Source of the DNA: Flavobacterium sp. KACC 22763
GTDB taxonomy: Bacteria > Bacteroidota > Bacteroidia > Flavobacteriales > Flavobacteriaceae
Length of the DNA stretch: 64,000 nt
Direction: 5' to 3'
NCBI RefSeq assembly: GCF_028736155.1
Contig: NZ_CP117879.1
Location: 620,001-684,000 of the forward strand
Shown: positions 1 to 9,598 of the stretch, piece after piece
How positions within the stretch are numbered: the stretch's first letter is position 1
Layout: the number at the start of each line of letters is the position of its first letter
Translations under genes and position numbers: made by a program
The notes under the pieces: model-generated
Told to the model about the DNA's origin: nothing
The model's input: the letters and a program-made list of their open reading frames with translations, nothing else
Databases searched by the model: none

Positions 1-2369
1 TTTTTAAGAGTTGCAATATTTCCGCTAATTCCGTATTTGAATTCATGATCATTATTTTGAAAATTAGCTCCAAACTCAAATCCTTTATTGCTTACAATTC
101 CTGCATTAACATAAGTTTTGTCAATTTGGCCAACGGTTGCCGATGGTAAGCCCACGGCAAGTAAAATATCGTTTGTTGTTTTATCAAAATAATCAACAGA
201 GAAAGTCAGTTTGTTGTCTAAGATACCTAAATCAACACCAAAGTTGGTTTGTGTAGTTGTTTCCCATTTTAAATCTGGATTGCCATAACGAACTACCTTG
301 ATAATTCCTCCGGTTTCTGTAACAAGAGTTTCGTATGCGTTATTAGGTATTTCTTGATTTCCTGATTGTCCCCAGCTGGCTCTCCATTTTAAATTAGAAA
401 TCCATTTTGTATTTTCCATGAATTTTTCTCTTGACATTACCCAGCCTCCTGAAACTGAAGGGAAAAATCCCCATTTGTTATTTGGACCAAAACGAGACGA
501 ACCATCAGCTCTTATCGTTCCCGAAGCAAAATATTTATTATCATACCCATAATTGGCAGAACCAAAGAAGGAAATAAGATTCCACATTTGAGCAGATCCT
601 GAACTGTTTTTATCAATATCACTACCGTAATCAAGATAACGGAAAGGATCAGTAGTATTATTATAATTTGTTCTGCTTCCGCCAACAGCAGATTGATTGA
701 AACTAACTGTTTCTTCTCCTAAAAGTGCATTGATACTGTGTTTTTCGGCAAGAGTTTTAGTATAGTTTAATGTATTTGTAAAAGTAAAAGTTGTAGCTTC
801 TCCACGATTTTCATTTAAATTCGAAGGTCTGTTTTGTCTACCTTGACCTGGGTACAACTCATTTGGATCATTGTCATTATCATCGCCAAAATTCTCTCCA
901 AAAGCTTTGTTGTGATCAAAAGTAACTTCTGCTCCAAAATTACTTCTGAATTTCAGTGATTTATCAGCAAGGAAAGCATATTCGCCATATACATTTCCAA
1001 ACAGTTTAAATGCAGATCTAACATCATCTGTAAAGTGAACTATCGCAAGCGGATTAGAAGTAAGTTCATAGTTTTTACTCCATCCGCCATTTGGATTGTT
1101 GTTTAAGTAAAAAGGAAGGTCAGTATAAGGATCATTTGCTTTGTATGTAGGATCGCTTATATCTTTGTAAGCTCCCAATACAGAAGGACGTAATAATGCA
1201 TGTCTAATTACTCCTGGAGCGTCTCCACTTGAAGACAGTTTATCTTGTTTGCTGCTTGTAATTTGAAAATTTGTTCCAACTTTGAAACGATCCGTAACTT
1301 CGGTATTGATATTTGCTCTAAAATTAATACGCTTGTAAGTATCTTTATCACCTACAATAATACCATCTTGTCCGAAATAACCACCAGATATTAAATACTG
1401 TGTCTTTTCTGAACCGCCACTAAACGAAAGCTGGACATTGTCTGTTTTTCCTGCACCAAATAGTTGTTTTAACCAATTTGTATCCGAAAAAGGTATTCCA
1501 TTAACATTTCCGTTGGCTCTATCAATACTATATGGACTTGCTGCGCTAGCAGGGTTATTATTAGAATTATGCCAAGCCTGATCCATTACTGTTAGATACT
1601 GACTTGCATTTAGCATTTTAGGTAGGTTTGTGGCAAAGTTTACTCCAGAATAATATTCGACATCGATATTCGATTTTCCTTTTGCACCATTTTTTGTAGT
1701 AAGTATAACAACACCTCCTGCAGATCTTGACCCGTATATTGCAGTTGCAGCAGCATCTTTTAATACCGTCATCGATTTTACATCAGACATATTCAGGAAA
1801 GAGATATCGCGTGTAGCAACACCATCTACAACATACAAAACCTCATTGTTGCCTAGTGTTCCTTCTCCTCTAATACGTATTTTAAGTCCATCTCCAGGGG
1901 CGCCTGTATTTGCTGAAACAGAAACACCAGCAACCTGACCTTGTAATGCCTGACCAACGTCGGCTACTTTTGTTTTGGATAATTCAGCCATATCTACTGT
2001 AGCAACAGCACCTGTTATCGCAGATTTTTTTTCGCTTGTATATCCTACAACAACCACTTCATTTAAGGTGTTTGTATCTGTTATAAGAGTAACATTTAGT
2101 TCTTTTTTGCCAGCAACAGCTACTTCCTGAGTTTGGTATCCTATATAACTAAAAACTAAAATAGCATTTTCGCTTGTAGTTTTTATACTATAGTTACCAT
2201 CAAAATCAGTTGTCGCATAATTTGAAGTTCCTTTTTCATTCACGTTTACCTGTGGCATCAGTCCGTCGACATCCGAGACCGTACCTTTTACAGTTTGGGC
2301 CTGCATAATACTGCCCAGCATAATTGTTCCGAATAGGAATAATTGGAGTATAAATTTTTTCATCATCAT
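1..2369 (-). CDS. SusC/RagA-type TonB-linked outer-membrane receptor (C-terminus beyond the window)
   Basis: Translation of the minus strand is open from about 2369 to the window edge (about 789 codons, no stop). It begins with a run of three Met codons and a signal peptide ending near IMQAQ. A CarboxypepD_reg-like domain (VKGTVSDVDG, FDGNYSIKT) follows, then the TonB-box region (LNEVVVVGYTSEKK), the plug domain (GEGTLGNNEVLYVVDGV, LKDAAATAIYGSRSAGGVV) and the start of the barrel (GSSRFGPNNKWGFFPSVSGGW). SusC proteins import glycan fragments through the outer membrane with a SusD lipoprotein, which would lie beyond position 1. The HTCS gene directly upstream is its probable regulator. The exact Met (2369, 2366 or 2363) cannot be decided. 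Substrate unknown. Confidence 0.95.
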   Translation of the reverse strand, partial: MMMKKFILQLFLFGTIMLGSIMQAQTVKGTVSDVDGLMPQVNVNEKGTSNYATTDFDGNYSIKTTSENAILVFSYIGYQTQEVAVAGKKELNVTLITDTNTLNEVVVVGYTSEKKSAITGAVATVDMAELSKTKVADVGQALQGQVAGVSVSANTGAPGDGLKIRIRGEGTLGNNEVLYVVDGVATRDISFLNMSDVKSMTVLKDAAATAIYGSRSAGGVVILTTKNGAKGKSNIDVEYYSGVNFATNLPKMLNASQYLTVMDQAWHNSNNNPASAASPYSIDRANGNVNGIPFSDTNWLKQLFGAGKTDNVQLSFSGGSEKTQYLISGGYFGQDGIIVGDKDTYKRINFRANINTEVTDRFKVGTNFQITSSKQDKLSSSGDAPGVIRHALLRPSVLGAYKDISDPTYKANDPYTDLPFYLNNNPNGGWSKNYELTSNPLAIVHFTDDVRSAFKLFGNVYGEYAFLADKSLKFRSNFGAEVTFDHNKAFGENFGDDNDNDPNELYPGQGRQNRPSNLNENRGEATTFTFTNTLNYTKTLAEKHSINALLGEETVSFNQSAVGGSRTNYNNTTDPFRYLDYGSDIDKNSSGSAQMWNLISFFGSANYGYDNKYFASGTIRADGSSRFGPNNKWGFFPSVSGGWVMSREKFMENTKWISNLKWRASWGQSGNQEIPNNAYETLVTETGGIIKVVRYGNPDLKWETTTQTNFGVDLGILDNKLTFSVDYFDKTTNDILLAVGLPSATVGQIDKTYVNAGIVSNKGFEFGANFQNNDHEFKYGISGNIATLK

Positions 2370-2471
2370 AAAAAAGTGTTAATTGGATTACTAGTTAGGT
2401 TGTTTTTTTGTGGTTTTTTTAAGGTTAATTTTGTTTTGTGGTTTTAACGATAACGTTTGAATTAATTATCA

Positions 2472-2529
2472 GGCATAAAATTAGTTTGAGGGCATAAAAA
2501 ATCATGTACACTATTTCTTCAAAAGTGTA
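2472..2529 (-). promoter_or_regulatory. candidate HTCS binding region upstream of the partial susC
   Basis: The 203 bp between the HTCS gene and susC hold two direct copies of GGCATAAAA (2472-2480 and 2491-2499; TTTTATGCC on the coding strand), 19 bp apart. Next to them is an inverted repeat TACACT/AGTGTA (2507-2512 and 2524-2529). AraC-type DNA-binding domains, such as the C-terminus of the neighbouring HTCS, usually read direct repeats about two helix turns apart, so these are candidate operators. No clear TAnnTTTG box was found between them and susC. Binding is inferred. Confidence 0.4.
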
Positions 2530-2572
2530 TACTGTGATTTATGTTTTTGGAAATTAGGGTTTTAGTGGTTTT

Positions 2573-5500
2573 TTAACCCTTTGATTTGTATTTGAGCTGA
2601 TAATTTTTAGGCGTTAAATCGTATAATTTTTTGAATTCACGATAAAAATAAGAGCGATTATTGAAGCCAGATTGATAGCAGACTTCAGAAACGGTTAATT
2701 TGTTTTTTCTTAACAATTCTGCTGCATATTTTAATCGAATGGTTCGAATTAAATCACCTGGAGTAAAACCAAAAAGTTGTTTGGTTTTTCTGTATAATTG
2801 CGAATTGCTTATGCCGAGTTCTTTCTCGATAAATAAACTTTGAAGATTTTCATTATCAATATTATCACGAATAAGTTCAATAACTTTTTTTATAAAATCT
2901 TTCTCCTCGTGATTTAAATTAAGATTTGGCAGATTTTCGGTTAGCGTATCTTGTTTAAAATGCTTTGAGATTAATTCTTTTTCTTCTAATAACTTTTGAA
3001 TCCTTATAAGTAAATGATCTGGATAAAATGGTTTTGGAATGTAAGAATTCGCACCGCTTTCAATTCCTTCAATTCTATGTATAACAGAATCTTTTGCGGT
3101 TAGCATGATAAAGGGAATATTACAGGTTTTAAGATTGGTTTTTATTCTTTTGCAAAGTTCAACACCATCCATGTATGGCATCATTACATCGCTAATAATA
3201 ATGTCTGGTAATACATTTTCAATTGTTTTTAAAGCCTCAATACCATTGAAAGCTATAATAAGCTTGTATTTTTCGCCCAGTAATTCGTTAAGAAGCACAT
3301 GAATATCTTTTTCATCTTCAACTATTAGTATTACTTTTCGATTATCAGAAAGTTCTTCTAGCGATAGAACTTTATTTGGAGTATCTTCCAATTTAATGGG
3401 GCTTTCTTCCAAAATATTTTTTAAATGATGTGATATTAAAATTGGACTTATTGCGGTATCCAATTCCTTTTCACTAAAAGCTTCTTTATTGCAAGGCAGT
3501 AATATTGTAAAGGTAGTTTCTTTATTTAGAGTGCTTGTAACTTGTATTTCGCCTTTTAATACGCTTACTAATTTTTTTACATAGGCAAGACCAATACCAG
3601 TTCTAAACATATTGTTATCGGTTTCTTTGGTATTGGTATCGGCTAAGAAAAATTGGGTAAACACTGAGTCTAATTCTTCTTTTGGAATTCCTTTTCCTGT
3701 GTTTGTTATTGTTATGTGTAGTTTTTTAGAATCGGTGTCCTGAATACAAAATTTAAGATTTATTTTTCCATTTACTGGCGTATACTTAAAAGCATTTGAC
3801 ATTAGATTGAATACTATTTTTTCAATTTTATCTTTGTCAAACCATCCTAGCAGTGTAGGAGGAATGCTAAGGCTGTATTCAATATTATTATCTAAAGCCC
3901 ATTCGTCAAACAATTCGGCAATTTGTTCAGTTAGATTTACCAAATCAAATTTTTTCACGGTTACTTCTAGATAATCGTATTCTGCTTTTCTAAATTCAAG
4001 TAATTGCTGTGTTAAGAACAATAAACGTGAAGAATTTCGTTGAATCATTTGTATGTATTTCTGATTCCTTTCGTTAAGATTTGCCACTTCAGAAAGTTTC
4101 TGAATAGGCCCAACGATTAGCGTGAGAGGTGTTTGAAATTCATGCGCAATATCTGTAAAAAAGGTAAGTCTGTTTTCATGTAGTTCTTTTTCTCTTTGTC
4201 TAAAAAGAATATTTTGAGTCAAGGATTGACGTTTTCTATAGTAACTAAGTACAAACAATACAAACGCCAAAAACAGCAAGGAATAGATTATTATAGCAAG
4301 ATTAGACTGCCAAAAAATAGGCTTTACACGAATATCAATTGCATGAATCGGTTTACTCCAAACGCCATCGCTATTAGACCATTTTACCCATAAAGAATAG
4401 TTTCCTTTGGGCACATTTGTAAAAGAAATAATTTTGCGGTTATTAATTGTATTCCATCCTTTATCAAAATTCATTAACTGATAGGCATATTGACATTTTT
4501 CAGTATTGATATAGGTTAAAGCTGTCAATTTGATATCAAAAAAGTTCTGATTATGATTTAAAACAATTGACGGATATGTATGAGAATCTGGTGTTATTAT
4601 TAAACCCTGATAATATGGGATTGATTGATTTTGACCGCTAATTTTATCTATAAAAAGATCCGGAATTGCATTAGATTCTTTTATTTTTTGTGGCCGAAAA
4701 TAATTAAAACCTTTAATGCCTCCCATAAAAATAAATTCAGATGCCACGTCCTGATAAAATGCACCATCAGCAAATTCATTGTTTTGAAGACCTTCATTTC
4801 GAGTATAATTAGTAAATTTTAATTGTTTAGGATTAAAATTAGACAAACCAAAATTCGTACTTAACCAAAGATTATTTTTTTTATCACACACAATACCATG
4901 AATAGTATTATTAGGAAGACCATCTTTTACAGTAAAGCTTTTAAAAGATGCTTTTGAGCCATTTTTTGAAGAATTTAATAAATTAAGACCAAAACTAGTG
5001 CCTATCCAAAGCCTGTTTTCGGCATCGGTTTGCAAGCACAAAATATCATTATTAGACAAACTAGCAGCGTCATTCGGATTGTTTTTGTAAACTGTAAAAT
5101 GCTCTGAGTTTTTATCAAATAAATTTAAACCTCCTAATCGAGTTCCAATCCAGAGTTGATTTTTGTTTTTAGGAATGATGGAAAAAATAATATTACTGCT
5201 TAAAGTATTTTTTTGATTATTAACAGCAAGATATTGTTTAAAGTCAGTAATTTTTAAATTTTCTCCCAACCTTTCGATCTTGCATCGAAGCATTCCGTAT
5301 CCATTGGTTCCTAGCCAAATAAAACCATTTTCATCCTGATAGATTGAGTAGACAGATTTAAAGTAGCTGCAGTTTTTGCTGCCTATGATATCTGCCCAAT
5401 TAATTAGCTTATATTTTTTAAGATCAAAAACAGAAATTCCTTCGCCATCACTTCCAATAAAAATTAAGTTGTTTTGGCCTTTAAATAATGAAAACACAGC

Positions 5501-6793
5501 ATTATTAATGGGGCTATTATTTTCATTGTAATTTTGATATTCAATAGGTTTTTCGGGATCTAAATAAAATTTTGATGAGAAACGGAAAAGGCCTTTTCCC
5601 TTTGTGCCCACTAAAAAGGAATTTTTATCAACCGGCAAAAAAGTTCTAACAATTGCGCCATCTAATTCTGGAACCTCCGATTTAGAAATTAAGTTGAATG
5701 ATTTCTCGAGAGGAAACATTTTAATAATTCCGTCACCATCAGTTCCTGTCCAAAGAATGTTTTCATTTCCTTTAATTATTGTAGTAGTTTTTTGCTTATT
5801 CAGGTGCTTTAGCCAATTATTACTGATTGTATTACCAGTAGCATCAATAATATAATGCCCAGTTTTACTTGAAACAACAAGCCCTTCAGGGATATTTCCA
5901 ATAGTACTTTCAATGTCTCTTTTAGGAAGAAGCGTATTCTCATGAGTTGTAAAAGAATATAAATTACTATCTCCAGTAAGCGATACGGTACATATTTTCT
6001 CTTTAGAAACAACTCCAAATGTTTGGATGTTTTTGGAAATTAATACTATTTTAGAAATTGCAGGTTTTTCGTTTGGTTTGTTTTTAAAGGATATCGCATA
6101 GAGTTTATTATCATCAAATAATACTACTAATTCTCCACTCAACGTGAATTCCATTTTTTTTACCGCTTTTTTTAAAAACTTTTGATTGTTTAAGAGTTGA
6201 AAAGAAGTGCCATCAAAGTAACCAATTCCCCAATCTTTTACAGCACAAAATACTTTTTTAGAAGCATCAAGAGACATATTAAATTCAGATTCAGACAAAG
6301 GAGGAATATTTTCTCTTGAAAAATAATAATGTTCAAAAACACTATTTTTTTTATCATAACGGTTAATTCCGTGTAGGGTTAATATCCAGATCTTTCCAGT
6401 GTTATCTTCATCTATTTTTAGAATTACCTGATTACTCAGACTATTTTTGTTATTTATTTCTGGTCTGAAAATTTCAAAACTGTTGCCATCGTAACGGTTT
6501 AAGCCATCCCAGGTTCCTATCCAAAGCAAGTTTTCTGAATCCTGAAATATTGCATTAATAGAGCTGTTAGATAAACCTGTGGTATTGTCTAGTTGCTCTA
6601 ATGAATATTCTGTATTTAGTGTTTTTACATGGTCAAAAACTGATTTTGAGTTTTGATTATCAATTTTTAATCGAGAAGCTTCAAATAACTGATTAGTAGC
6701 AGATTTGTTATTTGGAATGACGCTCTCTTTATTTTGACATGAAAAAAAGGATATTATACAGGTAAAATAAATAAAGATGGATTTGATTTTCAA
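2573..6793 (-). CDS. hybrid two-component system (HTCS) sensor-regulator
   Basis: A single 1406-residue protein joins a periplasmic sensor to a DNA-binding output. It has a lipoprotein-like signal (ISFFSC), Reg_prop beta-propeller repeats (about 60-740, e.g. LLWIGTWDGLNRYDG), a Y_Y_Y domain (about 755-820), one membrane helix (about 830-855), HisKA with phospho-acceptor His near 884 (DIAHEFQTPL), HATPase, a receiver with Asp near 1201 (SDVMMPYMDG) and a C-terminal AraC-type HTH (about 1320-1400). HTCS proteins sense oligosaccharides in the periplasm and activate the adjacent susCD; here that is the susC at 1-2369. The start codon is TTG: an in-frame stop lies four codons upstream and the first internal Met is far inside the propeller, so TTG is needed to keep the signal peptide. 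Confidence 0.95.
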   Translation of the reverse strand: MKIKSIFIYFTCIISFFSCQNKESVIPNNKSATNQLFEASRLKIDNQNSKSVFDHVKTLNTEYSLEQLDNTTGLSNSSINAIFQDSENLLWIGTWDGLNRYDGNSFEIFRPEINNKNSLSNQVILKIDEDNTGKIWILTLHGINRYDKKNSVFEHYYFSRENIPPLSESEFNMSLDASKKVFCAVKDWGIGYFDGTSFQLLNNQKFLKKAVKKMEFTLSGELVVLFDDNKLYAISFKNKPNEKPAISKIVLISKNIQTFGVVSKEKICTVSLTGDSNLYSFTTHENTLLPKRDIESTIGNIPEGLVVSSKTGHYIIDATGNTISNNWLKHLNKQKTTTIIKGNENILWTGTDGDGIIKMFPLEKSFNLISKSEVPELDGAIVRTFLPVDKNSFLVGTKGKGLFRFSSKFYLDPEKPIEYQNYNENNSPINNAVFSLFKGQNNLIFIGSDGEGISVFDLKKYKLINWADIIGSKNCSYFKSVYSIYQDENGFIWLGTNGYGMLRCKIERLGENLKITDFKQYLAVNNQKNTLSSNIIFSIIPKNKNQLWIGTRLGGLNLFDKNSEHFTVYKNNPNDAASLSNNDILCLQTDAENRLWIGTSFGLNLLNSSKNGSKASFKSFTVKDGLPNNTIHGIVCDKKNNLWLSTNFGLSNFNPKQLKFTNYTRNEGLQNNEFADGAFYQDVASEFIFMGGIKGFNYFRPQKIKESNAIPDLFIDKISGQNQSIPYYQGLIITPDSHTYPSIVLNHNQNFFDIKLTALTYINTEKCQYAYQLMNFDKGWNTINNRKIISFTNVPKGNYSLWVKWSNSDGVWSKPIHAIDIRVKPIFWQSNLAIIIYSLLFLAFVLFVLSYYRKRQSLTQNILFRQREKELHENRLTFFTDIAHEFQTPLTLIVGPIQKLSEVANLNERNQKYIQMIQRNSSRLLFLTQQLLEFRKAEYDYLEVTVKKFDLVNLTEQIAELFDEWALDNNIEYSLSIPPTLLGWFDKDKIEKIVFNLMSNAFKYTPVNGKINLKFCIQDTDSKKLHITITNTGKGIPKEELDSVFTQFFLADTNTKETDNNMFRTGIGLAYVKKLVSVLKGEIQVTSTLNKETTFTILLPCNKEAFSEKELDTAISPILISHHLKNILEESPIKLEDTPNKVLSLEELSDNRKVILIVEDEKDIHVLLNELLGEKYKLIIAFNGIEALKTIENVLPDIIISDVMMPYMDGVELCKRIKTNLKTCNIPFIMLTAKDSVIHRIEGIESGANSYIPKPFYPDHLLIRIQKLLEEKELISKHFKQDTLTENLPNLNLNHEEKDFIKKVIELIRDNIDNENLQSLFIEKELGISNSQLYRKTKQLFGFTPGDLIRTIRLKYAAELLRKNKLTVSEVCYQSGFNNRSYFYREFKKLYDLTPKNYQLKYKSKG

Positions 6794-6816
6794 TTTTGTT
6801 ATTTATGTATCATGTA

Positions 6817-6852
6817 GAATATTTATAGTTTTTTACTATGTAGTAAATATTC
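6817..6852 (-). promoter_or_regulatory. nested inverted repeats upstream of the HTCS gene
   Basis: GAATATTTA (6817-6825) is repeated inverted at 6844-6852, and inside it TTACTA-TG-TAGTAA forms a near-perfect palindrome (6833-6846). The structure sits about 25-60 bp upstream of the HTCS start codon, where an operator or 5'-leader hairpin would act. Nothing in the sequence identifies the factor. Confidence 0.35.
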
Positions 6853-6965
6853 TTTTTTGGGTTATTATGCTGGTACTAAGGTAAATATATGCAATTTGTA
6901 AATGTATGACTTTTGTCATGATTGTTGCAGTTTTACTAGTCGAAATAAATGTGAGATACAATTTA

Positions 6966-7004
6966 AGCAAAAAAAAACTGATACAATTTGTATCAGCTTT
7001 TTTG
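6966..7004. terminator. bidirectional intrinsic terminator after the SOD gene
   Basis: CTGATAC-AATTT-GTATCAG (6978-6996) is a 7-bp perfect stem with an A-run on the left and a T-run on the right, so it can terminate in both directions. It lies immediately downstream of the minus-strand SOD stop codon. Confidence 0.8.
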
Positions 7005-7006
7005 TT

Positions 7007-7786
7007 TTATACTTTTTTAACCTTTTTGAGTGCTTCAACGTAATATTCGTTTACTTTTTCCCAATTTATATGATTATAAAAGGCATCAATATAACTGCCT
7101 TTTCGGTTTTGGTAATCTAAATAATAAGCATGTTCCCAAAGATCAATTCCCATAATTGGAGTTCCTGGAATCAAAGCGTTTTTCATCAATGGATTGTCCT
7201 GATTGTCTGTTGTTGTGATTTGCAATTTGCCATAACGGTCCACAACTAGCCAAACCCATCCAGAACCAAACTGCTTTTCTGACTGTGCTTTAAATTGATT
7301 CGTCAGATTATTAAAAGAACCAAATTCTTTATTTATCGAACCAGCGAGAGTATCTTTTGGAGTTTGTTCTTTCGGGCTAAGAATATTAAAATACAAAGTA
7401 TGATTGTAATACCCGCCTGCATTCTGACGAAGTTTTAAATTGGTAAGAGGCATTTTTTTTAAAATGTCCTCAATAGGCATGTTTTCAAACTCAGTCGAAA
7501 GAATCTCTTTATTGAAATTGTTTGTATACGACAAATAATGCTTAGAATAATGTGTTTCTAAAGTTAAGCTTCTAATGTCTGGCGCAAGTGCATCATAATT
7601 AAATGGCAATTTTGTCATTTCAAAAGAACCAGGATCGGCCTTAACATCATTTGGTGAGCCGATAGTTATTTTTTCTTCTTTTGTTGGAAGAGGAACTTCA
7701 ACTACTTCAACCAGCTTATCTTCTTTACAAGAAAATAATAGTAAAAATGAAGCTAAAGTGCTGAAAAGAACAACGTTTTTCTTCAT
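7007..7786 (-). CDS. Fe/Mn superoxide dismutase, predicted lipoprotein
   Basis: 259 residues. The N-terminus MKKNVV...LLLFSC is a lipoprotein signal with Cys20 as the lipid anchor, so the enzyme should be tethered outside the cytoplasm. The SOD fold follows, with the four metal ligands in the expected contexts: His79 (ETHYSKHY), His129 (YYNHTLYF), Asp215 and His219 (GIDLWEHAYYLDY). The usual KHH of the first helix reads KHY. It dismutates superoxide to H2O2 and O2. It is the last gene of the LUD-cdsA-psd-ACBP run, 7 bp after ACBP. Metal preference (Fe or Mn) cannot be read safely. The fold assignment is firm; the membrane anchoring is a prediction. Confidence 0.93.
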   Translation of the reverse strand: MKKNVVLFSTLASFLLLFSCKEDKLVEVVEVPLPTKEEKITIGSPNDVKADPGSFEMTKLPFNYDALAPDIRSLTLETHYSKHYLSYTNNFNKEILSTEFENMPIEDILKKMPLTNLKLRQNAGGYYNHTLYFNILSPKEQTPKDTLAGSINKEFGSFNNLTNQFKAQSEKQFGSGWVWLVVDRYGKLQITTTDNQDNPLMKNALIPGTPIMGIDLWEHAYYLDYQNRKGSYIDAFYNHINWEKVNEYYVEALKKVKKV

Positions 7787-7793
7787 AATGTTT

Positions 7794-8063
7794 TTATTTT
7801 GATGTTAATGAATTGATGATCTCGATATAGTTTTCTTTGGCTTCGTCTACAGACATATGGCTTATCTGCATCCAGGCATTCGTTTTAAATGCATCTCGTA
7901 AATCAAAATTTTGAGATTGATTGTAAACTGCTGTTCCAAAGGTAGCCTGTTTGTAAAAAGCATAAAGCCTTAACTGCACGTCTTGTGGCAGCGTAGCCTG
8001 AGTCATTGTCATTGCGACTTCTACGGCTTTAGCAAAGCGAATATCTAAATCTTTATCAGCCAT
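7794..8063 (-). CDS. acyl-CoA-binding protein (ACBP)
   Basis: 89 residues matching the whole ACBP fold, with the hallmark stretch LYAFYKQATFG and the later NAWMQISHMSVDEAKENYI. ACBPs hold long-chain acyl-CoA in the cytoplasm and feed lipid synthesis or breakdown. It abuts psd with no gap and follows cdsA, which fits a supporting role in phospholipid metabolism. The family is mostly eukaryotic but is found in several bacterial groups, flavobacteria among them. Confidence 0.93.
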   Translation of the reverse strand: MADKDLDIRFAKAVEVAMTMTQATLPQDVQLRLYAFYKQATFGTAVYNQSQNFDLRDAFKTNAWMQISHMSVDEAKENYIEIINSLTSK

Positions 8064-8717
8064 TTATGCTTTTGTAGCAATAATTGTTTTTCCACCAATT
8101 GCTTTCTGATTTAACTCAACATTTATTGGTGTGCCTAAGGGTAAAAATAAATCTACTCTTGATCCAAATTTAATAAAACCAGCGTCAGTTCCTTGAACTA
8201 CCTGCATTCCTTCTTTGGCATAGTTTACAATTCTACGAGCCAAAGCACCAGCAATTTGTCTGTATAAAATAGCACCGAAAGTTTCGTTTTCGATTACTAC
8301 AGTAGTTCTTTCGTTTTCCTCACTTGCTTTTGGGTGCCAAGCAACTAAGAATTTACCAGGATGATATTTGCTAAATTTAATAATACCGTCCATAGCGTAA
8401 CGTGTTACGTGCACATTGATTGGTGACATAAAAATAGAAACTTGTAAACGCTTATCTTTAAAATATTCTCCTTCATAAACTTCTTCGATAACCACCACTT
8501 TTCCATCAACAGGAGCTAGGATGTGATCGCTGTTTCTAACTGCAATTCTCTTAGGATTTCTAAAGAATTGTAAAATAATAATCAAAATTACAAGCGCTGC
8601 AATTTGAATAAGCATTCTAAGCCAATTGATATCTATAAATCTTTCAGCAATTAAAAGTACAGCTACAGTAAATACAGTACCTAATAAAATGGACGGGCCT
8701 CCCTCTTTATGAAACAT
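8064..8717 (-). CDS. psd: phosphatidylserine decarboxylase
   Basis: 217 residues, the short PSD type. Two hydrophobic segments at the N-terminus (about 10-25 and 33-50) anchor it in the inner membrane. The catalytic core contains ILAPVDGKVV, FMSPINVHVTRYAMDG and the autocatalytic Gly-Ser site in IKFGSRVDLFLP, where Ser becomes the pyruvoyl group after self-cleavage. It converts phosphatidylserine to phosphatidylethanolamine. The start overlaps the end of cdsA by 11 bp, indicating translational coupling with the enzyme that makes CDP-diacylglycerol. Confidence 0.95.
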   Translation of the reverse strand: MFHKEGGPSILLGTVFTVAVLLIAERFIDINWLRMLIQIAALVILIIILQFFRNPKRIAVRNSDHILAPVDGKVVVIEEVYEGEYFKDKRLQVSIFMSPINVHVTRYAMDGIIKFSKYHPGKFLVAWHPKASEENERTTVVIENETFGAILYRQIAGALARRIVNYAKEGMQVVQGTDAGFIKFGSRVDLFLPLGTPINVELNQKAIGGKTIIATKA

Positions 8718-9597
8718 AATATAAAATTTGATAAAATAAAAATATAATTGGTGCTACAAATATAACACTATCTAATCGATCTAAAATACCTCCATGACCA
8801 GGCATTATCGAACCGCTATCTTTAATGCCAGCAATTCGTTTAAATTTGGATTCTATTAAGTCTCCGATAGTTCCAAAAATGCTGACAATTAATGCGATAA
8901 TCGTCCAGATTAAGATCGATGTGTTGCTAAATTCTGGTTTAGGCTGAATATAGAGTTTAGAAATCAAAAATCCAGCAAAAGCAGCAAATACCACACCTCC
9001 AAGAAAGCCTTCAATTGTTTTTTTAGGAGATACACGTTCAAATAATTTGTGTTTTCCTATAGATTTTCCGACCAAATAAGCAAAAGTGTCGTTGGTCCAA
9101 ATCAAAACAAAAAGGCCTAAAATAATTTTCGGATTATAATCATTTGTTCCAAAAGAGATTTTTACAATAAATACAAAAGGAAGCGTAATATATCCTAGAA
9201 GATATAAGTATTTTGAAGAAGTGCTTACTTTTTGTACAGAATCATAAAATAAAAATATGATACATTTTATAGAAACGACAATTGTAACGGCTAAAAGAAC
9301 TAAATCTAGTTGCTTGATATTGGTTTCTAAACTGATATTAGAATTAAATGTATCGTTTATAAATTTTGTCGTCTGTTTGTTGTAATGGCTTACAAGAATA
9401 ATTGCGGTATAGACTAAAGTTCCGAAGAGAATAGAAAATACTTTATTCAGGTTTACGATATTAGAAAATTCATATATCGTGATAATCAGGAAAACACCAA
9501 AAAGGGTAATGAAGCTTTCTGTAGAAAACAATATGGAAGTTAATAATAAAGCGATATAAACAGCACCAGAAATGGTTCTCTTCAGCGTTTCGTTCAT
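8707..9597 (-). CDS. cdsA: phosphatidate cytidylyltransferase (CDP-diacylglycerol synthase)
   Basis: 296 residues with about eight hydrophobic segments. The C-terminal third carries the CdsA signature: SPKKTIEGFLGG, then GDLIESKFKR and the end block GIKDSGSIMPGHGG with ILDRLDS. It makes CDP-diacylglycerol from phosphatidic acid and CTP at the inner membrane, the precursor for PE and acidic phospholipids. It starts 1 bp after the LUD gene and overlaps psd, so the three are one transcription unit. Confidence 0.96.
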   Translation of the reverse strand: MNETLKRTISGAVYIALLLTSILFSTESFITLFGVFLIITIYEFSNIVNLNKVFSILFGTLVYTAIILVSHYNKQTTKFINDTFNSNISLETNIKQLDLVLLAVTIVVSIKCIIFLFYDSVQKVSTSSKYLYLLGYITLPFVFIVKISFGTNDYNPKIILGLFVLIWTNDTFAYLVGKSIGKHKLFERVSPKKTIEGFLGGVVFAAFAGFLISKLYIQPKPEFSNTSILIWTIIALIVSIFGTIGDLIESKFKRIAGIKDSGSIMPGHGGILDRLDSVIFVAPIIFLFYQILYYVS

Positions 9598-9598
9598 C

